Source: Ariolimax columbianus (lineage: Eukaryota > Mollusca > Gastropoda > Stylommatophora > Arionidae). From it: a stretch of 64,000 bases of DNA. Position 1 is the stretch's first letter; every line of letters begins with the position of its first letter. The position numbers and the translations under genes were made by a program. The DNA is taken from assembly GCA_036924085.1 (NCBI GenBank), contig JAVGWX010000007.1, forward strand, positions 101,278,960 through 101,342,959, written 5' to 3'. Shown here in pieces: positions 55,701 to 64,000 of the stretch. The notes under the pieces are model-generated. The model ran no database searches. It was not told the origin of the DNA and worked only from the letters and a program-made list of their open reading frames with translations.

Positions 55701-58700
55701 AGGCAACCCAATAGCTGCACCAATGTGGAATAGCATAACAATATACATGAGATCTTTTACGCATGTGTGATTTTTTGCCAGACTGCACCACCAAATCACT
55801 TCCAGGCTGCAATGATAATTGTAATGGTGCACTGTACTTATTGCATTTGTGTTTTGAGCCAAAATGAGACCCCTCACTCACTCACAGATAGAAAAACTGT
55901 TTGTGAGTTGGGCTTGACATGTTGGAATTGCCCTGATATCATGAAAAAAATCATAGTTGGAGACGAGTCCTAGGTCCACGACTGAGATAGCGCACCGATA
56001 TCTCAGTGGAAAACGCCAGTCTCCAGGGCCAAAGAAGGCACAGCAATCATGAACAAATACGATGGAGGTAATGTTGACAGTTTATTTTTAGATCATCAGG
56101 GCGGGCGTAGTTCATCACGGGTATGATCCTCAGGGCGGGCGTAGTTCATCACGGGTGTGATCCTCAGGGACATACAAAGGCTACCTGGCCATTATGTGTC
56201 ATTTATGAGATGCAGTTAGATGTAAAAGATCACAACTCTGGGAGAGTGGCAGCTGGTAGATTCATCACAACAGTGCTCCAGTCCATGCACACAGCTCATC
56301 CAGGATTTATTGCTGAAATGCGGCATGTTCTGCACTTCCATCACTCTCCAGACATGGCTCACTGCCATTTTTGACTCTTTCTAACTGCTAATCAAAGATA
56401 TTGAGAAATCAGGACTTAAATCAAGACAAATGGGACATACGCCTCATGAAGATCCCCAGAAATGCAGAAGCAGTGAGAGCACTGCTAGAAGAGTATGTCA
56501 TCTCAGAAGGGGATTGGGTTCTGAACTAAATAGGCCAGTTAGTTTTGTTTTCCAGTCTACGGTCAGAGACTTTTTGATCACCCCTCGTATGTGTGTGTGT
56601 ATAGTAGCATGGTTTTATTGTTATGTACCTGTTACACATCTACAGGGTTTATTAAAGGCCAGAAAGATTCTAGAGGAAAACTTTGGAAATGTTCATGTTT
56701 ACTTTGGTGAGCCTATTTCCATCCGTAAATACTCTGAGGGGTTTGTTGATCGCAGCCTACACAACCTTGCACCCAGGTATTTCATATGTTGTTAATGTCC
56801 CTTATTGTAGTTATATTATATCATACCCATTTTGGGGGGGGGGGGGGGGGTTCTTTTTGTGTTTGATTTTTACTTGTTTCTCTGAACTTTCCTGGGGGTA
56901 CTTTCCATGGGTGTTAGTTTGGTGGTGGATAGCTAAATGGCCTCTATATTTCGAGGTTAGTTGTATGCAACAGCATGACAGGTCAATCACCTGTTTGTCA
57001 TCTATACATTTGATTACAAGTATATAGAGAGAAGAAACATGATGAATTGCCATGAATTACGGAATACAATTTTTGGAATATGGAACATTAGAAGAATTGA
57101 CGGAAAGGACTTTGAGCTCATAGAAGAAATCAAAATTGGAAATTCTAGCTCATAAAGGGTAAGAAAAAAGGAAGGACAGAGGGTCCATAGATCTTGAGGT
57201 TAACATACTTCTCTGCAGCAGAGTTATCACTATCAACATAGCCAAAGGAGGAGTGGGCTGTGTTGTGGCCAGGAATCAAAAGTGACAACATCAAGGGATG
57301 AAAATTTCTAACTGAATTCACTAATATGCTGGACTTCAAAGAAGAGGACAAATGGTTAAAAGCATCGTTTATGCATCGAATGAGGGAGTAGAGCAGATGC
57401 CAAAGAAGAATTTTTTGAACTGCTTGAAAAGACATTGAATGATTGTCATGACAATTCTTCTTCTACGTTCGTTCTCAATCTCCCACTATCAAGCCCTGAA
57501 CAGAGCTTTGCAAGTAGCTTGCGGACTGTTGTCCAGGATCACCACACCAAGGCATAAAATGTAGACCTGTGTATATCTGTTGGAAGTTTCGTCTTAAAGT
57601 TTATACTGGACAAGTAGTCAGCCTCATGCTGTATATTATTTTTGCTTAAGTGTAATACTTGAGCAGGAATGATGTGACTAGAGAGGGTTGCGCATGAGTC
57701 TATCAACCTCATCATGTGAAATCTTCTTCTTCTTCATACACTGTCAGACGTCAACCTTTATTTTTTCTAAAAAAGCAGCGGTCATCCTGTTCATGTGAAA
57801 TAAATTGCTACATAAACCATTGATACAGACTTTCCTGTTAGGTTGTCATGTAGTGGTTTTTCTTCTGCCAAAGACGGATGTGTCAGACCAAAAGGTGAAA
57901 ATATCGCAGTCAAACTGTAAACTTACAACACAACGCATGCCGTTCTCCGGACTACATCCTGCTACTTGCAAAGTACTTGCACTGTTCAGGGCTTAATAGC
58001 CGGAGGGTGAGAACGAATGCAGGAAAAGGAGGTTTTCCTGTAAGGTTGCCAAATGATTCACTTCAGCAAAAAGACTACCAGAAGTAGTAGTTATCATATA
58101 TCACGTTTAAGGAGGGCATCCCTACAGAAACGCCTGTTGAAATCGGATGCATGGGGCCGCTAGCCTAACAAAACAGTGCAACGTAAATCGCAGCATGATG
58201 ACAGTACAACCGATTAGAAAAACGCATGGCGCTCATCCTGCGGAGTCCCGCCAGGCAGCGATAGTGTCGGGCCCCACGCCTCGAAGGGGCCCACCCTTGA
58301 CTACTGGTGGTCACCCACCCATGTGTCGTGGAGTCAAGGCACATGGCTATGGGGCAACTTTTATTGACCAAAAACTCAAGACCCTCAAAATACTACAGTG
58401 GAATGCGGAGGGAGTCATTAACAAAAAACTTTCCCTAACACATCACCTGCATGAAGGTAAGATTGACGTGGCATGTATCCAGGAAACGCACCTCAACAAT
58501 AATCATAAATTCTCAATCAGAGGAAACCAGACCTTCCGTCTCGATAGAAAAGGCCACAAAGGAGGGGTCCTGATACTGACCAGAAACTGCATACCGAGTA
58601 GCGCGGTGCCTGTCAGTCACACCGGACAAGCAGAAATTGTAGGAGTTGACATAATGGCTCAAGAGACGAAGCTCCGCATTTTAAAATCTGTACGGACCAC

Positions 58701-61700
58701 CAAATAGAGACCTATCGCTCTCGAGTATGGAGGTCAGAGACTCCAACTGCATAGTAGTTGGAGATTTCAACAGCCACTCGGAGAGATGGGGATACTCTGA
58801 CACAGACAGCAGAGGTGACGAAGTGGAAGATTGGGAGATAGATACAAATCTCTCCCTAATCAATAGGCCGGAGGATAGCCCTAGCTTCTATTCAAGAACA
58901 TGGCATACCACCTCGACTCCAGATTTGGCCTTCTCCACACAGGACATACACCATAAAATAGACCGCCAGGTGCTAAACCAACTGGCAGGTAGCGACCACA
59001 GGCCGATCAGGCTAACCATTGACATGGAAGTAGGCCCACAGGAAACAAAACCGCTCCCACGTTGGAATTAACAAACGAGCCGACTGGGACAGATTTGCAA
59101 TCCTGACAGATGGGCTGTGTGAAACCATCAACACACGAAACAACAAAATGAAGCCCATGGTGGAAAGCCTAAGCAAGGCAATAATGCAAGCCGCCACTGA
59201 AACCATCCCAAGAGGAGCTAGGAAAAACTATAAGCCCTACTGGAATGATGAGTTGCAGAAAGCGGAAGATGCAGTAACAAATGCTAGGAACATGGCAGAG
59301 CGAGAACAATCCATGGAGGCAAACATCGCCCTCAAAGCCGCCACGGCGAAATACAAACACACTCTCAAGCAAACAGCAAGAGAAAGCTGGAAAAATAAAA
59401 CGGAAAGCCTAAACCTGGACAAAGACGGGAACAAGCTATGGAAGCTAGTCAGAGCCATGAACGGCGAAACCCCGTCAAATAAACAAATTACCATCAAGCA
59501 GGACGAAAACTTGCTCACAGGTAAGAAAGCCGCAAACGCTTTTGTCGATCACTATGCCAGAGCAAACCACATCTAGGTCCCTGCAGATAAGCATACAGAC
59601 ATTAGCGAAGAGCTAAAGGGGCACGACAACATGAATACGGCACCTGAAGAGCACATGATGGCCAAATTAACAATGAGCGAAATGGAAGAGGCTATGAGAA
59701 CATTAAAGAAAAGGAAATCTCCCGGAAAAGACGGGATAACAAATGAAATGCTGATGGGGCTGGGCCAAACAGCGAAGAGGAAACTGCTATCGGTCCTGAA
59801 CCAAAGCTGGAAAAGGGGAATTGTACCCCAGGCATGGAAAGACGCAATACTGGTACCAGTACCAAAAACAGGAAAGGACAAAACAGGAAAGGACAAAACA
59901 GATCCAAATGGATACAGGCCCATCAGCCTACTGAGCTGTGTCGGCAAGCTGATGGAACATATTTTTTTTTTTTTTTTGCGTTCGCCTTATTTCTCTATTC
60001 CCCAAGGCGGGTGTGCGTTGCACTGTGGTTTTTATTTTGCGCCTATCGGCCCAGTGCATCCGACTTCAGCATGCATTTTATGTAAGGGTCTGCTTCCTCC
60101 TGCATTTTCTAAGGGTTTGCTTCCCCGGGGTAACGGCCGGTGCTGTGATGGGGAACGAACCCAGCACCTTCTGATTGTGAGCCGTGCCACTTAACCACTA
60201 GGCCACGCCGTCCCCTTGATGGAACATATGATAAACACCAGACTGATGTGGCATCTGGAAGAAAAACGAATACTAATTCCACAGCAAGCCGGCTTTAGAC
60301 AGCACAGATCCACTGAAGACCAGGTCATCCTCATAGCCCAGGAGATAGAAGATGCCTACCAGGCACAGAAACACACAGTAGCTGTTTGGGTGGATCTGGA
60401 AAAGGCATTTGACAAAGTCTGGAAAGACGGACTTAGAGTCAAGCTAAGAAGAAGTGATGTTTGTGGGAAAATGTTCAAGTGGATCAACCACTACCTCAAA
60501 CAAAGAACGGCCAGAGTCCAAGTACAAGGGCAGATGAGCAAAAAGGTGACACTCGAGCAGGAAGTACCCCAAGGGGGAGTACTGTCACCCACACTATTCC
60601 TGGTATATATAAACGACATTACAGAGAATATACCAAGGAGAGTCCATAGCTCAATGTTTGCAGACGATCTGGCTATGTGGACCTCTGAAAAGAATCTCAC
60701 CATTGCAAGAAATCGGATGCAGCATGCCCTAACATCGCTGGAAGAGTGGGCGAACTCATGGCTGGTCAAAATAAACGAGCAGAAAACCACATGCACAATA
60801 TTCTCGCTTTCATTAAAACCCCAAAATACCAAATTAAGTCTAAATGGCAAATTCCTGCAGCCAAACGACAACCCAACCTATCTGGCAGTCACATTTGATC
60901 GGCGCATGACATGGAAAAGTCAGATCGAGAGAAACCGAATGAGAGCCAGGGAAAGAATGGCAATCATGAGGAAACTTGCTGGCACAAGCTGGGGAGCAGA
61001 CGAAGGCATACTAAAGAAACTGTACACTGGAAGAGTGAGACCAGTTCTCGAGTATGGCATTGCGGCATGGACAACAGCAGCAAAGGCGAACTTCGATAAA
61101 GTTAGCAAACTTCAAAACCAAGCCATGAGAATTATAACAGGAGGCATGAAGTCAACGCCAATTGTAGAACTTGAAAAGATTACAAAACTGCAATCCATGA
61201 CCGATAGAAGAGACTGCAGAGCCCAGCTGCAGTCAGAGAAACTCCGAAGACTGACCGACCATCCAATGCACCAGAGACTAAACAATTTGGGAAATGGGAA
61301 ACTAAAGCGGAGAAACTTTGCAGAAATAGCCAAAGCAAAGATGCACGAAGATCCCATAAACGCACTAACAACACCAAAACCCATCACTACTGCACGAAAA
61401 CCTACCTGGAGGCAGGATATATTTCCAGAGGTGGTAGAAAATATACCAGGTATTGCAAACAAAAACTGCCAGACTGAAAAAGAAAGGAGAGATACTACCC
61501 TAAGCTTCATAACGAAAAGCTACCCAAGCATGGACTGGACCCATGCATACACCGACGGTTCTGTAACAAACACAACACAGAACGGAGGGGCAGGAGCATT
61601 CCTGAACCTACCAAATGGCAGAAAAATAACACTGTCATTCGCTACTGGTAAGTACACAAGCAATTTCAGAGCGGAGGCAGAGGCACTGAGGGCGGCAGTG

Positions 61701-62905
61701 GAAGAAATGGTGACACACAGTGAAAATGAAAGCCATATAGTCCTGCTTACAGATGCTCTCGCCGTAGTCACAGCGCTAAAAAGCCAGAAAAATACTGAGC
61801 TTAATGACTTAAGAGCAGCACTCTGCAAACTGTGCCAGCAGTCCGCACCAAAAAGGGTAGTGGTACAGTGGGTCCCATCACACTGCAACATCCAAGGCAA
61901 TGAGGAGGCAGACAGACTGGCAAAAGAAGGTGCAAGACTACCACAAACAGATACTAGTATGACGTACGAAGAGTCAAAACGGCTTATCAAAGCCAGATAC
62001 ATGACCAAATGGGAAACCGAACATACTGGTTACACCAAAAACGATGCCTATTACCAGTTGAACCGAAGAGAGCAGGTCGTTGTCTTCAGACTTCGCACTG
62101 GCCACAATAGACTGAGGTACCACCTATTCAACAAATTGAAGATAGGGTGTACCGACGAATGCCCGTGCGGTACTGGTAAAATGACAGCTGAACATCTGCT
62201 GCAGAACTGCCCGACATACGAGGATCAGAGAGAGCAGATGTGGCCATCACCAGTGGAACTGCAAGACAAGCTCTATGGCAGTGGCGACAGCCTCAGGATG
62301 ACCGCCGCTTTTTTCGAAAAAATAATGGTTACTGTCTGACTGCGTACGAAGAAGAAGAAAGAAGAAGAAGAAGAAGATATATCACGTTTAGACAACAAAT
62401 ATTGACACATTTCCAAAAGTGTACTTGCGTTGTTTTCTCTTGAAGACTAGCCATATTGGGTTTCATTTTAGTAAGATTTCTGTGTTCCTAGCCATAAATG
62501 TCATCTTTGGTCAATGTTTGCTTGCTTGTACTGTGTTCCTAGCCATTAATGTCATCTTTGGTCAATGTTTGCTTACTTGTACTGTGTTCCTAGCCATAAA
62601 TGTCATCTTTGGTCAATGTTTGCTTGCTTGTACCGTGTTCCTAGCCATAAATGTCATCTTTGGTCAATGTTTGCTTACTTGTAGGTACATAGCCAGCTTA
62701 ACAAATCAGGAGCAAGATCTGATCAAGCACCTCGGTCACCATATGGTTTTGACACACCAGAAACACATGGTTGTCTCTCCATGGTCAATGATGGCAGCGG
62801 TGCTCATGCAGACACAAGGAGGCGTGTCTGTTCGACAGTTGGCCAAGGAGGTAGAGTGGGTCAAGAGACAGGCATCCAACATGGGAGCGTACATTGACTG
62901 GCCAG
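43737..62905 (+). CDS. GNPAT: Dihydroxyacetone-phosphate acyltransferase, eight exons, 3' end outside window
   Basis: Peroxisomal enzyme that acylates DHAP, first step of ether-phospholipid (plasmalogen) synthesis. CDS join: 43737-43767 (tentative), 48166-48362, 50800-50976, 52596-52725, 53036-53239, 54934-55085, 56646-56776, 62685-62905; 1,243 nt so far (about 414 of an expected 680 residues), ending at a phase-1 donor. Phases agree at each GT-AG junction. Diagnostic segments: [13 protein letters not shown], the acyltransferase H-x4-D block PSHRSYMDF (His about 151, Asp about 156), FYIRRSF, VEGTRSR (block III), [12 protein letters not shown], and HMVVSPWS. Human GNPAT has PSHRSYIDF, LEGTRSR and [12 protein letters not shown] at equivalent places. 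The PTS1 signal would be outside the window. The intron between the last two exons carries a 4.3-kb LINE. No lesion in exons. Confidence 0.94.
44390..45367 (+). mobile_element. RTE/L2-like LINE, RT and C-terminal region
   Basis: Reads [34 protein letters not shown] (catalytic FADD at about 44590), [16 protein letters not shown], then 45008-45244 [20 protein letters not shown] and [20 protein letters not shown], then [11 protein letters not shown]. Frameshifts between blocks. It ends directly against an I-like LINE end. Confidence 0.88.
45368..45735 (+). mobile_element. I-like LINE 3' end
   Basis: Reads [36 protein letters not shown] and ends aagaagaagaagaaaacc. About 85 percent or more similar by eye to 62000-62370. 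Confidence 0.88.
45740..46855. repeat. 41-bp tandem repeat, about 27 copies, with higher-order pattern
   Basis: Unit caagaccctacctcacgccg + ggcccagtgaaacgtactaat; variant ends gctc, aatc, ttc and gtaactgctcaaggcc recur in order, so groups of units were copied together. Confidence 0.95.
46860..47080 (+). repeat. LTR-like repeat
   Basis: Similar to 3965-4170. Contains gggatataagaagagccact (TATA-like) and attaataaagaaaat (polyadenylation-like). Possible solo LTR; ends not defined. Confidence 0.4.
47510..47780 (-). repeat. REP-B-related dispersed repeat
   Basis: Second copy of the 22650-22950 element (gccctgaaaaggatgttaag ... gtcttggccactatattttg). Confidence 0.65.
48166..48362 (+). CDS. GNPAT: GNPAT exon 2
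   Basis: Encodes [20 protein letters not shown] and [11 protein letters not shown], ending at VQFAIEQ; acceptor CTACAG, donor GTAAAT. Matches human [13 protein letters not shown]. Confidence 0.93.
48363..49245. other. GNPAT intron 2, unique part
   Basis: No coding or repeat structure recognised. Confidence 0.4.
49257..49504 (-). mobile_element. tRNA-derived SINE, family 1
   Basis: T-run then gcgttcgccttatttctcta ... ccgtgtcacttaaccactag cccacaccgtcccc. Imperfect TSD taataaaggat (49246-49256) versus taatgaaggat (49505-49515). Confidence 0.87.
49668..49978. repeat. 19-bp tandem repeat, about 16 copies
   Basis: Unit ttcctgtcatctatgccag, shifting to ttcctgtcaccattgtcaa in the right half. Open in several frames but not a gene. 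Confidence 0.95.
50518..50796. repeat. 65-bp tandem repeat ending at the GNPAT exon 3 acceptor
   Basis: Unit tttgtttgtttcttcctgtt + tgtacacctttgaaacagttttttgctgaaattaactgaaccata; starts step 66, 65, 65, 65 bp. The last, partial unit reads cttcctgtttcag and is the real splice acceptor. Confidence 0.95.
50800..50976 (+). CDS. GNPAT: GNPAT exon 3
   Basis: Encodes 59 residues including [20 protein letters not shown] and [10 protein letters not shown]. Human: EVSEILDEMSH and VCVNEEGIQK. Acceptor TTTCAG, donor GTTAGG (weak). Confidence 0.94.
50977..51470. other. GNPAT intron 3, unique part
   Basis: No feature recognised before the tandem arrays. Confidence 0.4.
51475..51927. repeat. 76-bp tandem repeat, 6 copies
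   Basis: Unit catctcaagtagcatatatt + cacatcaccaagtgtagactcatataacacccagtatatacccacaataagaactg in parts; starts at 51481, 51557, 51633, 51709, 51785, 51861. Confidence 0.95.
51985..52430. repeat. 40-bp tandem repeat, about 11 copies
   Basis: Unit ccaccaagcacacacccaca + tctccaggtatacacctaca, almost perfect. Directly follows the 76-bp array, whose tail (cccacatctccaggcatatg) shares sequence with it. Confidence 0.96.
52596..52725 (+). CDS. GNPAT: GNPAT exon 4, catalytic H-x4-D
   Basis: Encodes [20 protein letters not shown] and LPVIAAAM. His and Asp of SHRSYMD are the acyltransferase charge-relay pair. Acceptor CTTCAG, donor GTAAGA. Confidence 0.97.
53036..53239 (+). CDS. GNPAT: GNPAT exon 5
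   Basis: Encodes [29 protein letters not shown] and [20 protein letters not shown]: acyltransferase blocks II (GAFYIRR) and III (EGTRSR). Acceptor CCGCAG, donor GTATAC. Confidence 0.97.
53330..53880 (+). mobile_element. RTE/L2-like LINE C-terminal fragment in GNPAT intron 5
   Basis: Reads [25 protein letters not shown], then [28 protein letters not shown] and [11 protein letters not shown]. Broken in several frames. Confidence 0.8.
53925..54150 (-). repeat. REP-B copy
   Basis: gtttacagcgaggctgcgat, tgtttgggtatcgggtttac, gctatgagtcactagcg, in family order. Confidence 0.7.
54250..54805. repeat. 25-bp tandem repeat, about 22 copies
   Basis: Unit catgtcacattctcctgcat + acaaa, with ccc/tac variants. 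All plus frames open; repetitive ORFs ignored. Confidence 0.96.
54934..55085 (+). CDS. GNPAT: GNPAT exon 6
   Basis: Encodes [40 protein letters not shown] and [10 protein letters not shown]. Human: [21 protein letters not shown]. Acceptor ATACAG, donor GTAAGT. Confidence 0.97.
55090..55735. other. GNPAT intron 6, no gene seen
   Basis: No coding similarity recognised in either strand. Confidence 0.4.
55736..56520 (+). pseudogene. Decayed mariner-type transposase
   Basis: Blocks in order: IIVGDES (first catalytic Asp region), [23 protein letters not shown] (mariner GIVHxEFxPxGQT), [20 protein letters not shown] and [10 protein letters not shown] (normally PPYSPDLAPCDF). Stops and frameshifts are frequent. 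A 35-bp segment gggcgggcgtagttcatcac is duplicated at 56100-56160. Terminal repeats were not found. Confidence 0.8.
56646..56776 (+). CDS. GNPAT: GNPAT exon 7
   Basis: Encodes [20 protein letters not shown] and [20 protein letters not shown], ending in LAPR. Human: [23 protein letters not shown]. Acceptor CTACAG, donor GTATTT. Confidence 0.97.
56833..56851. repeat. Poly-G run
   Basis: Run of 19 G in GNPAT intron 7. Confidence 0.9.
57060..57440 (+). mobile_element. RTE/L2-like LINE, endonuclease-start fragment
   Basis: Reads [20 protein letters not shown], parallel to 19880 (FGIWNIRSISGKE). Downstream frames broken. Confidence 0.65.
57465..57560 (-). repeat. REP-B end
   Basis: cttctacgttcgttctcaat, ctcccactatcaagccctga then a jump to ttgtccaggatcaccacacc (internal deletion). 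Confidence 0.65.
57724..57792 (-). mobile_element. I-like LINE extreme 3' end
   Basis: cttcttcttcttcatacact, gtcagacgtcaac, aaagcagcggtcatcctg: last 69 bp of the family, minus orientation. Confidence 0.75.
57885..58030 (+). repeat. REP-B 3' half
   Basis: aaaaggtgaaaatatcgcag, cgttctccggactacatcct and ggagggtgagaacgaatgca. Confidence 0.7.
58110..62376 (+). mobile_element. I-like LINE, nearly full length, inserted in GNPAT intron 7; 14-bp TSD
   Basis: Non-LTR retrotransposon. Identical TSD atatatcacgttta at 58096-58109 and 62377-62390. Order: N-terminal region with [10 protein letters not shown]-type endonuclease from 58380 ([28 protein letters not shown]); linker with [10 protein letters not shown] from 59640 ([45 protein letters not shown] at residues 148-151 of the downstream ORF); RNase H (YTDGS at about 445, [25 protein letters not shown]); C-terminal C-x3-C-x-C-x7-H-x4-C (about 645-664); tail (GAAGAAG)n. 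Lesions: frameshifts near 58690 and 59065, TAG at 59573-59575, and a SINE at 59963-60216. Hence inactive, but RT-RNase H ORF 60216-62339 is intact. RNase H places it in the I group. Confidence 0.95.
59963..60216 (-). mobile_element. tRNA-derived SINE, family 1, nested in the LINE; 13-bp TSD
   Basis: TSD tgatggaacatat at 59950-59962 and 60217-60229. On the minus strand the head reads ggggacggcgtggcctagtg + gttaagtgg (A box) and ggttcgttccc (B box), the body ccttagaaaatgcaggagga, and the 3' end is an A run. Youngest-looking copy of four; splits the LINE RT ORF after GKLMEHI. Confidence 0.96.
62481..62684. repeat. 51-bp tandem repeat, 4 copies, ending at the GNPAT exon 8 acceptor
   Basis: Unit tgtgttcctagccataaatg + tcatctttggtcaatgtttgcttgcttgtac. 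The final unit ends ttgcttacttgtag, the acceptor of exon 8. Each unit also contains tgtgttcctag, an acceptor-like motif. Confidence 0.95.
62685..62905 (+). CDS. GNPAT: GNPAT exon 8 (last in window)
   Basis: Encodes [40 protein letters not shown] and GAYIDWPG. Human equivalent includes NMVLSPWTLIVAVLLQN and FGGFLIWPDN. Donor GTAAGA; next exon lies beyond the window. Confidence 0.93.
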
Positions 62906-63019
62906 GTAAGAGTGTATGTGTATCATTTGACAGCAAATTTTGTTGAAATAAGAATGTTTAGTTGAATTGTCATGAAGTGTATCCACATCCTAGCTTTAGA
63001 CTTCAATATCTTCTTCATT

Positions 63020-64000
63020 CATCCTAAAATCAAGGTACTGGTTTCTTATACATGGACAACCTTGGATATTCTGCTGAGAGTTGTCAATGAATCCATCTGC
63101 TAATACCGATGCGACATCAGTCAGAAATACTACGTTTGCTTGGTGGATATCTTCATCTTGATTACAAGCTCAGCATCAGCATCTACTTTCACATGGAAGT
63201 TATTGGAGTATGTTCCCATTGTTAGTACTGAGTCTTTTCTTCTGTGTTCCTTAGTCTGTAAGAGACATCCATTGGATGTGACTTTGTTAGCTGAGCCATC
63301 TGTGTATACAAGTTGAGTGTTTCTGTACTAATGGGCCAGCTTTTCCTGCATGCTTGGTTAATTGTTCTCCTGTATCTTGCCACATCTGCCTTAAGTGCGA
63401 TGTTACTTTTTTGATTTTTGTGTTTCCCAGGTTTATGTTAGTTTGATGAATCTATGATCACTTTCTGCTAGAGGGGCAAGAACTGTCCTTTGGGATTTTG
63501 ACATAGGCCAGTGATGGTAAATGCAAAGTCAGGGGATGATGTTGATAACCATCGCCTTGAATAGAAAGTTGGAGAGTCGTCGTCTGGGAGGTTGCTGTTA
63601 ATCTCCCATTCCTTTAGGTCGTGTCACCTTGCTAGATTTGTTATTTGCGGACAGTATGTGTTATAGATTCTTACTGTCTGATTAGGTATGGTTAGGTACA
63701 CTCCTATTGTTTCAGCTTCTCCGTTGGGTTCCACCATGATCACTTTTGAGAAAGGATCGATAGCTTAGAGAGGAAAAGCATGTCACCCTTATGTCCATCC
63801 CTTTCTAGCCCGTTTGTTTTGTATTTTCTTATGCACAATCTGTGTTGGAGATTAAGGTTGGATTCTCAGATGAATGCAATATGTATTTCTTTGTCAAGTT
63901 GTTTTCTAGACATTGCTTGTTTTATATTGTGTGTGTTTATACCTTCAGCGTTCCATTGCAAAACCTTCAGGGTTTAGGTGGTTGATGTGTCAGTGTCCAT
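63020..64000 (-). mobile_element. I-like LINE lacking RT (endonuclease joined to RNase H), left end beyond window
   Basis: Minus strand from 63960: KVLQWNAEGI, a KTNGLERDGHKGD block, LTIPNQTVRIYNTYCP, DDDSPTFYSRRW and SPDFAFTI (endonuclease), AESDHRFIKLT-like at about 63450; then, within about 150 bp, LYTDGSANKVTSNGC and NFHVKVDADAEL (RNase H) near 63320-63150. The 1.7-2 kb RT segment expected between them is absent. Stops throughout. Confidence 0.75.

Overview
The window reads as nuclear DNA of an invertebrate animal. Protein-coding genes are split into short exons with GT-AG introns, codon use is metazoan, and most of the sequence is non-LTR retrotransposon debris, tRNA-derived SINEs and minisatellites. 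The mix of I-like, CR1/L2-like and RTE/L2-like LINEs with tRNA SINEs, and the divergence of the host proteins from vertebrate ones, would suit a lophotrochozoan (perhaps a gastropod mollusc), but that assignment is only an inference.

Four host genes are recognisable. (1) 1-1400, minus: DDX49, a DEAD-box RNA helicase, as one uninterrupted ORF running off the left edge. (2) 1562-1738, minus: a 58-residue single-pass micropeptide that looks like mitoregulin (MTLN), ending 161 bp upstream of the DDX49 start on the same strand. (3) 16505-37179, minus: PSMA3, a 20S proteasome alpha subunit, complete in ten exons (254 residues). (4) 43737-62905, plus: GNPAT, the peroxisomal dihydroxyacetone-phosphate acyltransferase of ether-lipid synthesis; eight exons are visible, the first short and tentative, and the 3' part lies beyond the window. 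PSMA3 and GNPAT are head to head, about 6.5 kb apart. These genes do not form one pathway; they are neighbours only.

Between DDX49/MTLN and PSMA3 lies a broken intronless HSP70 copy (8941-13165). About 3 kb of it is a 62-bp tandem array made from HSP70's own codons. The introns of PSMA3 and GNPAT hold most of the repeats: at least 20 tandem arrays with units of 19-76 bp, a 227-bp duplication, a nearly full-length I-like LINE with exact target-site duplications (58110-62376) that itself carries a SINE, a decayed mariner transposase, and many LINE ends. Long ORFs at 23.0-24.3 kb, 26.7-27.6 kb, 49.6-50.0 kb, 51.9-52.6 kb and 54.2-54.9 kb are translations of tandem repeats and were not annotated as genes.

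The recurring theme is that minisatellites arise inside pre-existing functional or repeat sequence: HSP70 codons, a CR1 3' end, a SINE-like repeat, and the splice-acceptor regions of two GNPAT introns. There are no CRISPR arrays, rRNA genes or intact tRNA genes, and nothing prokaryotic was seen.
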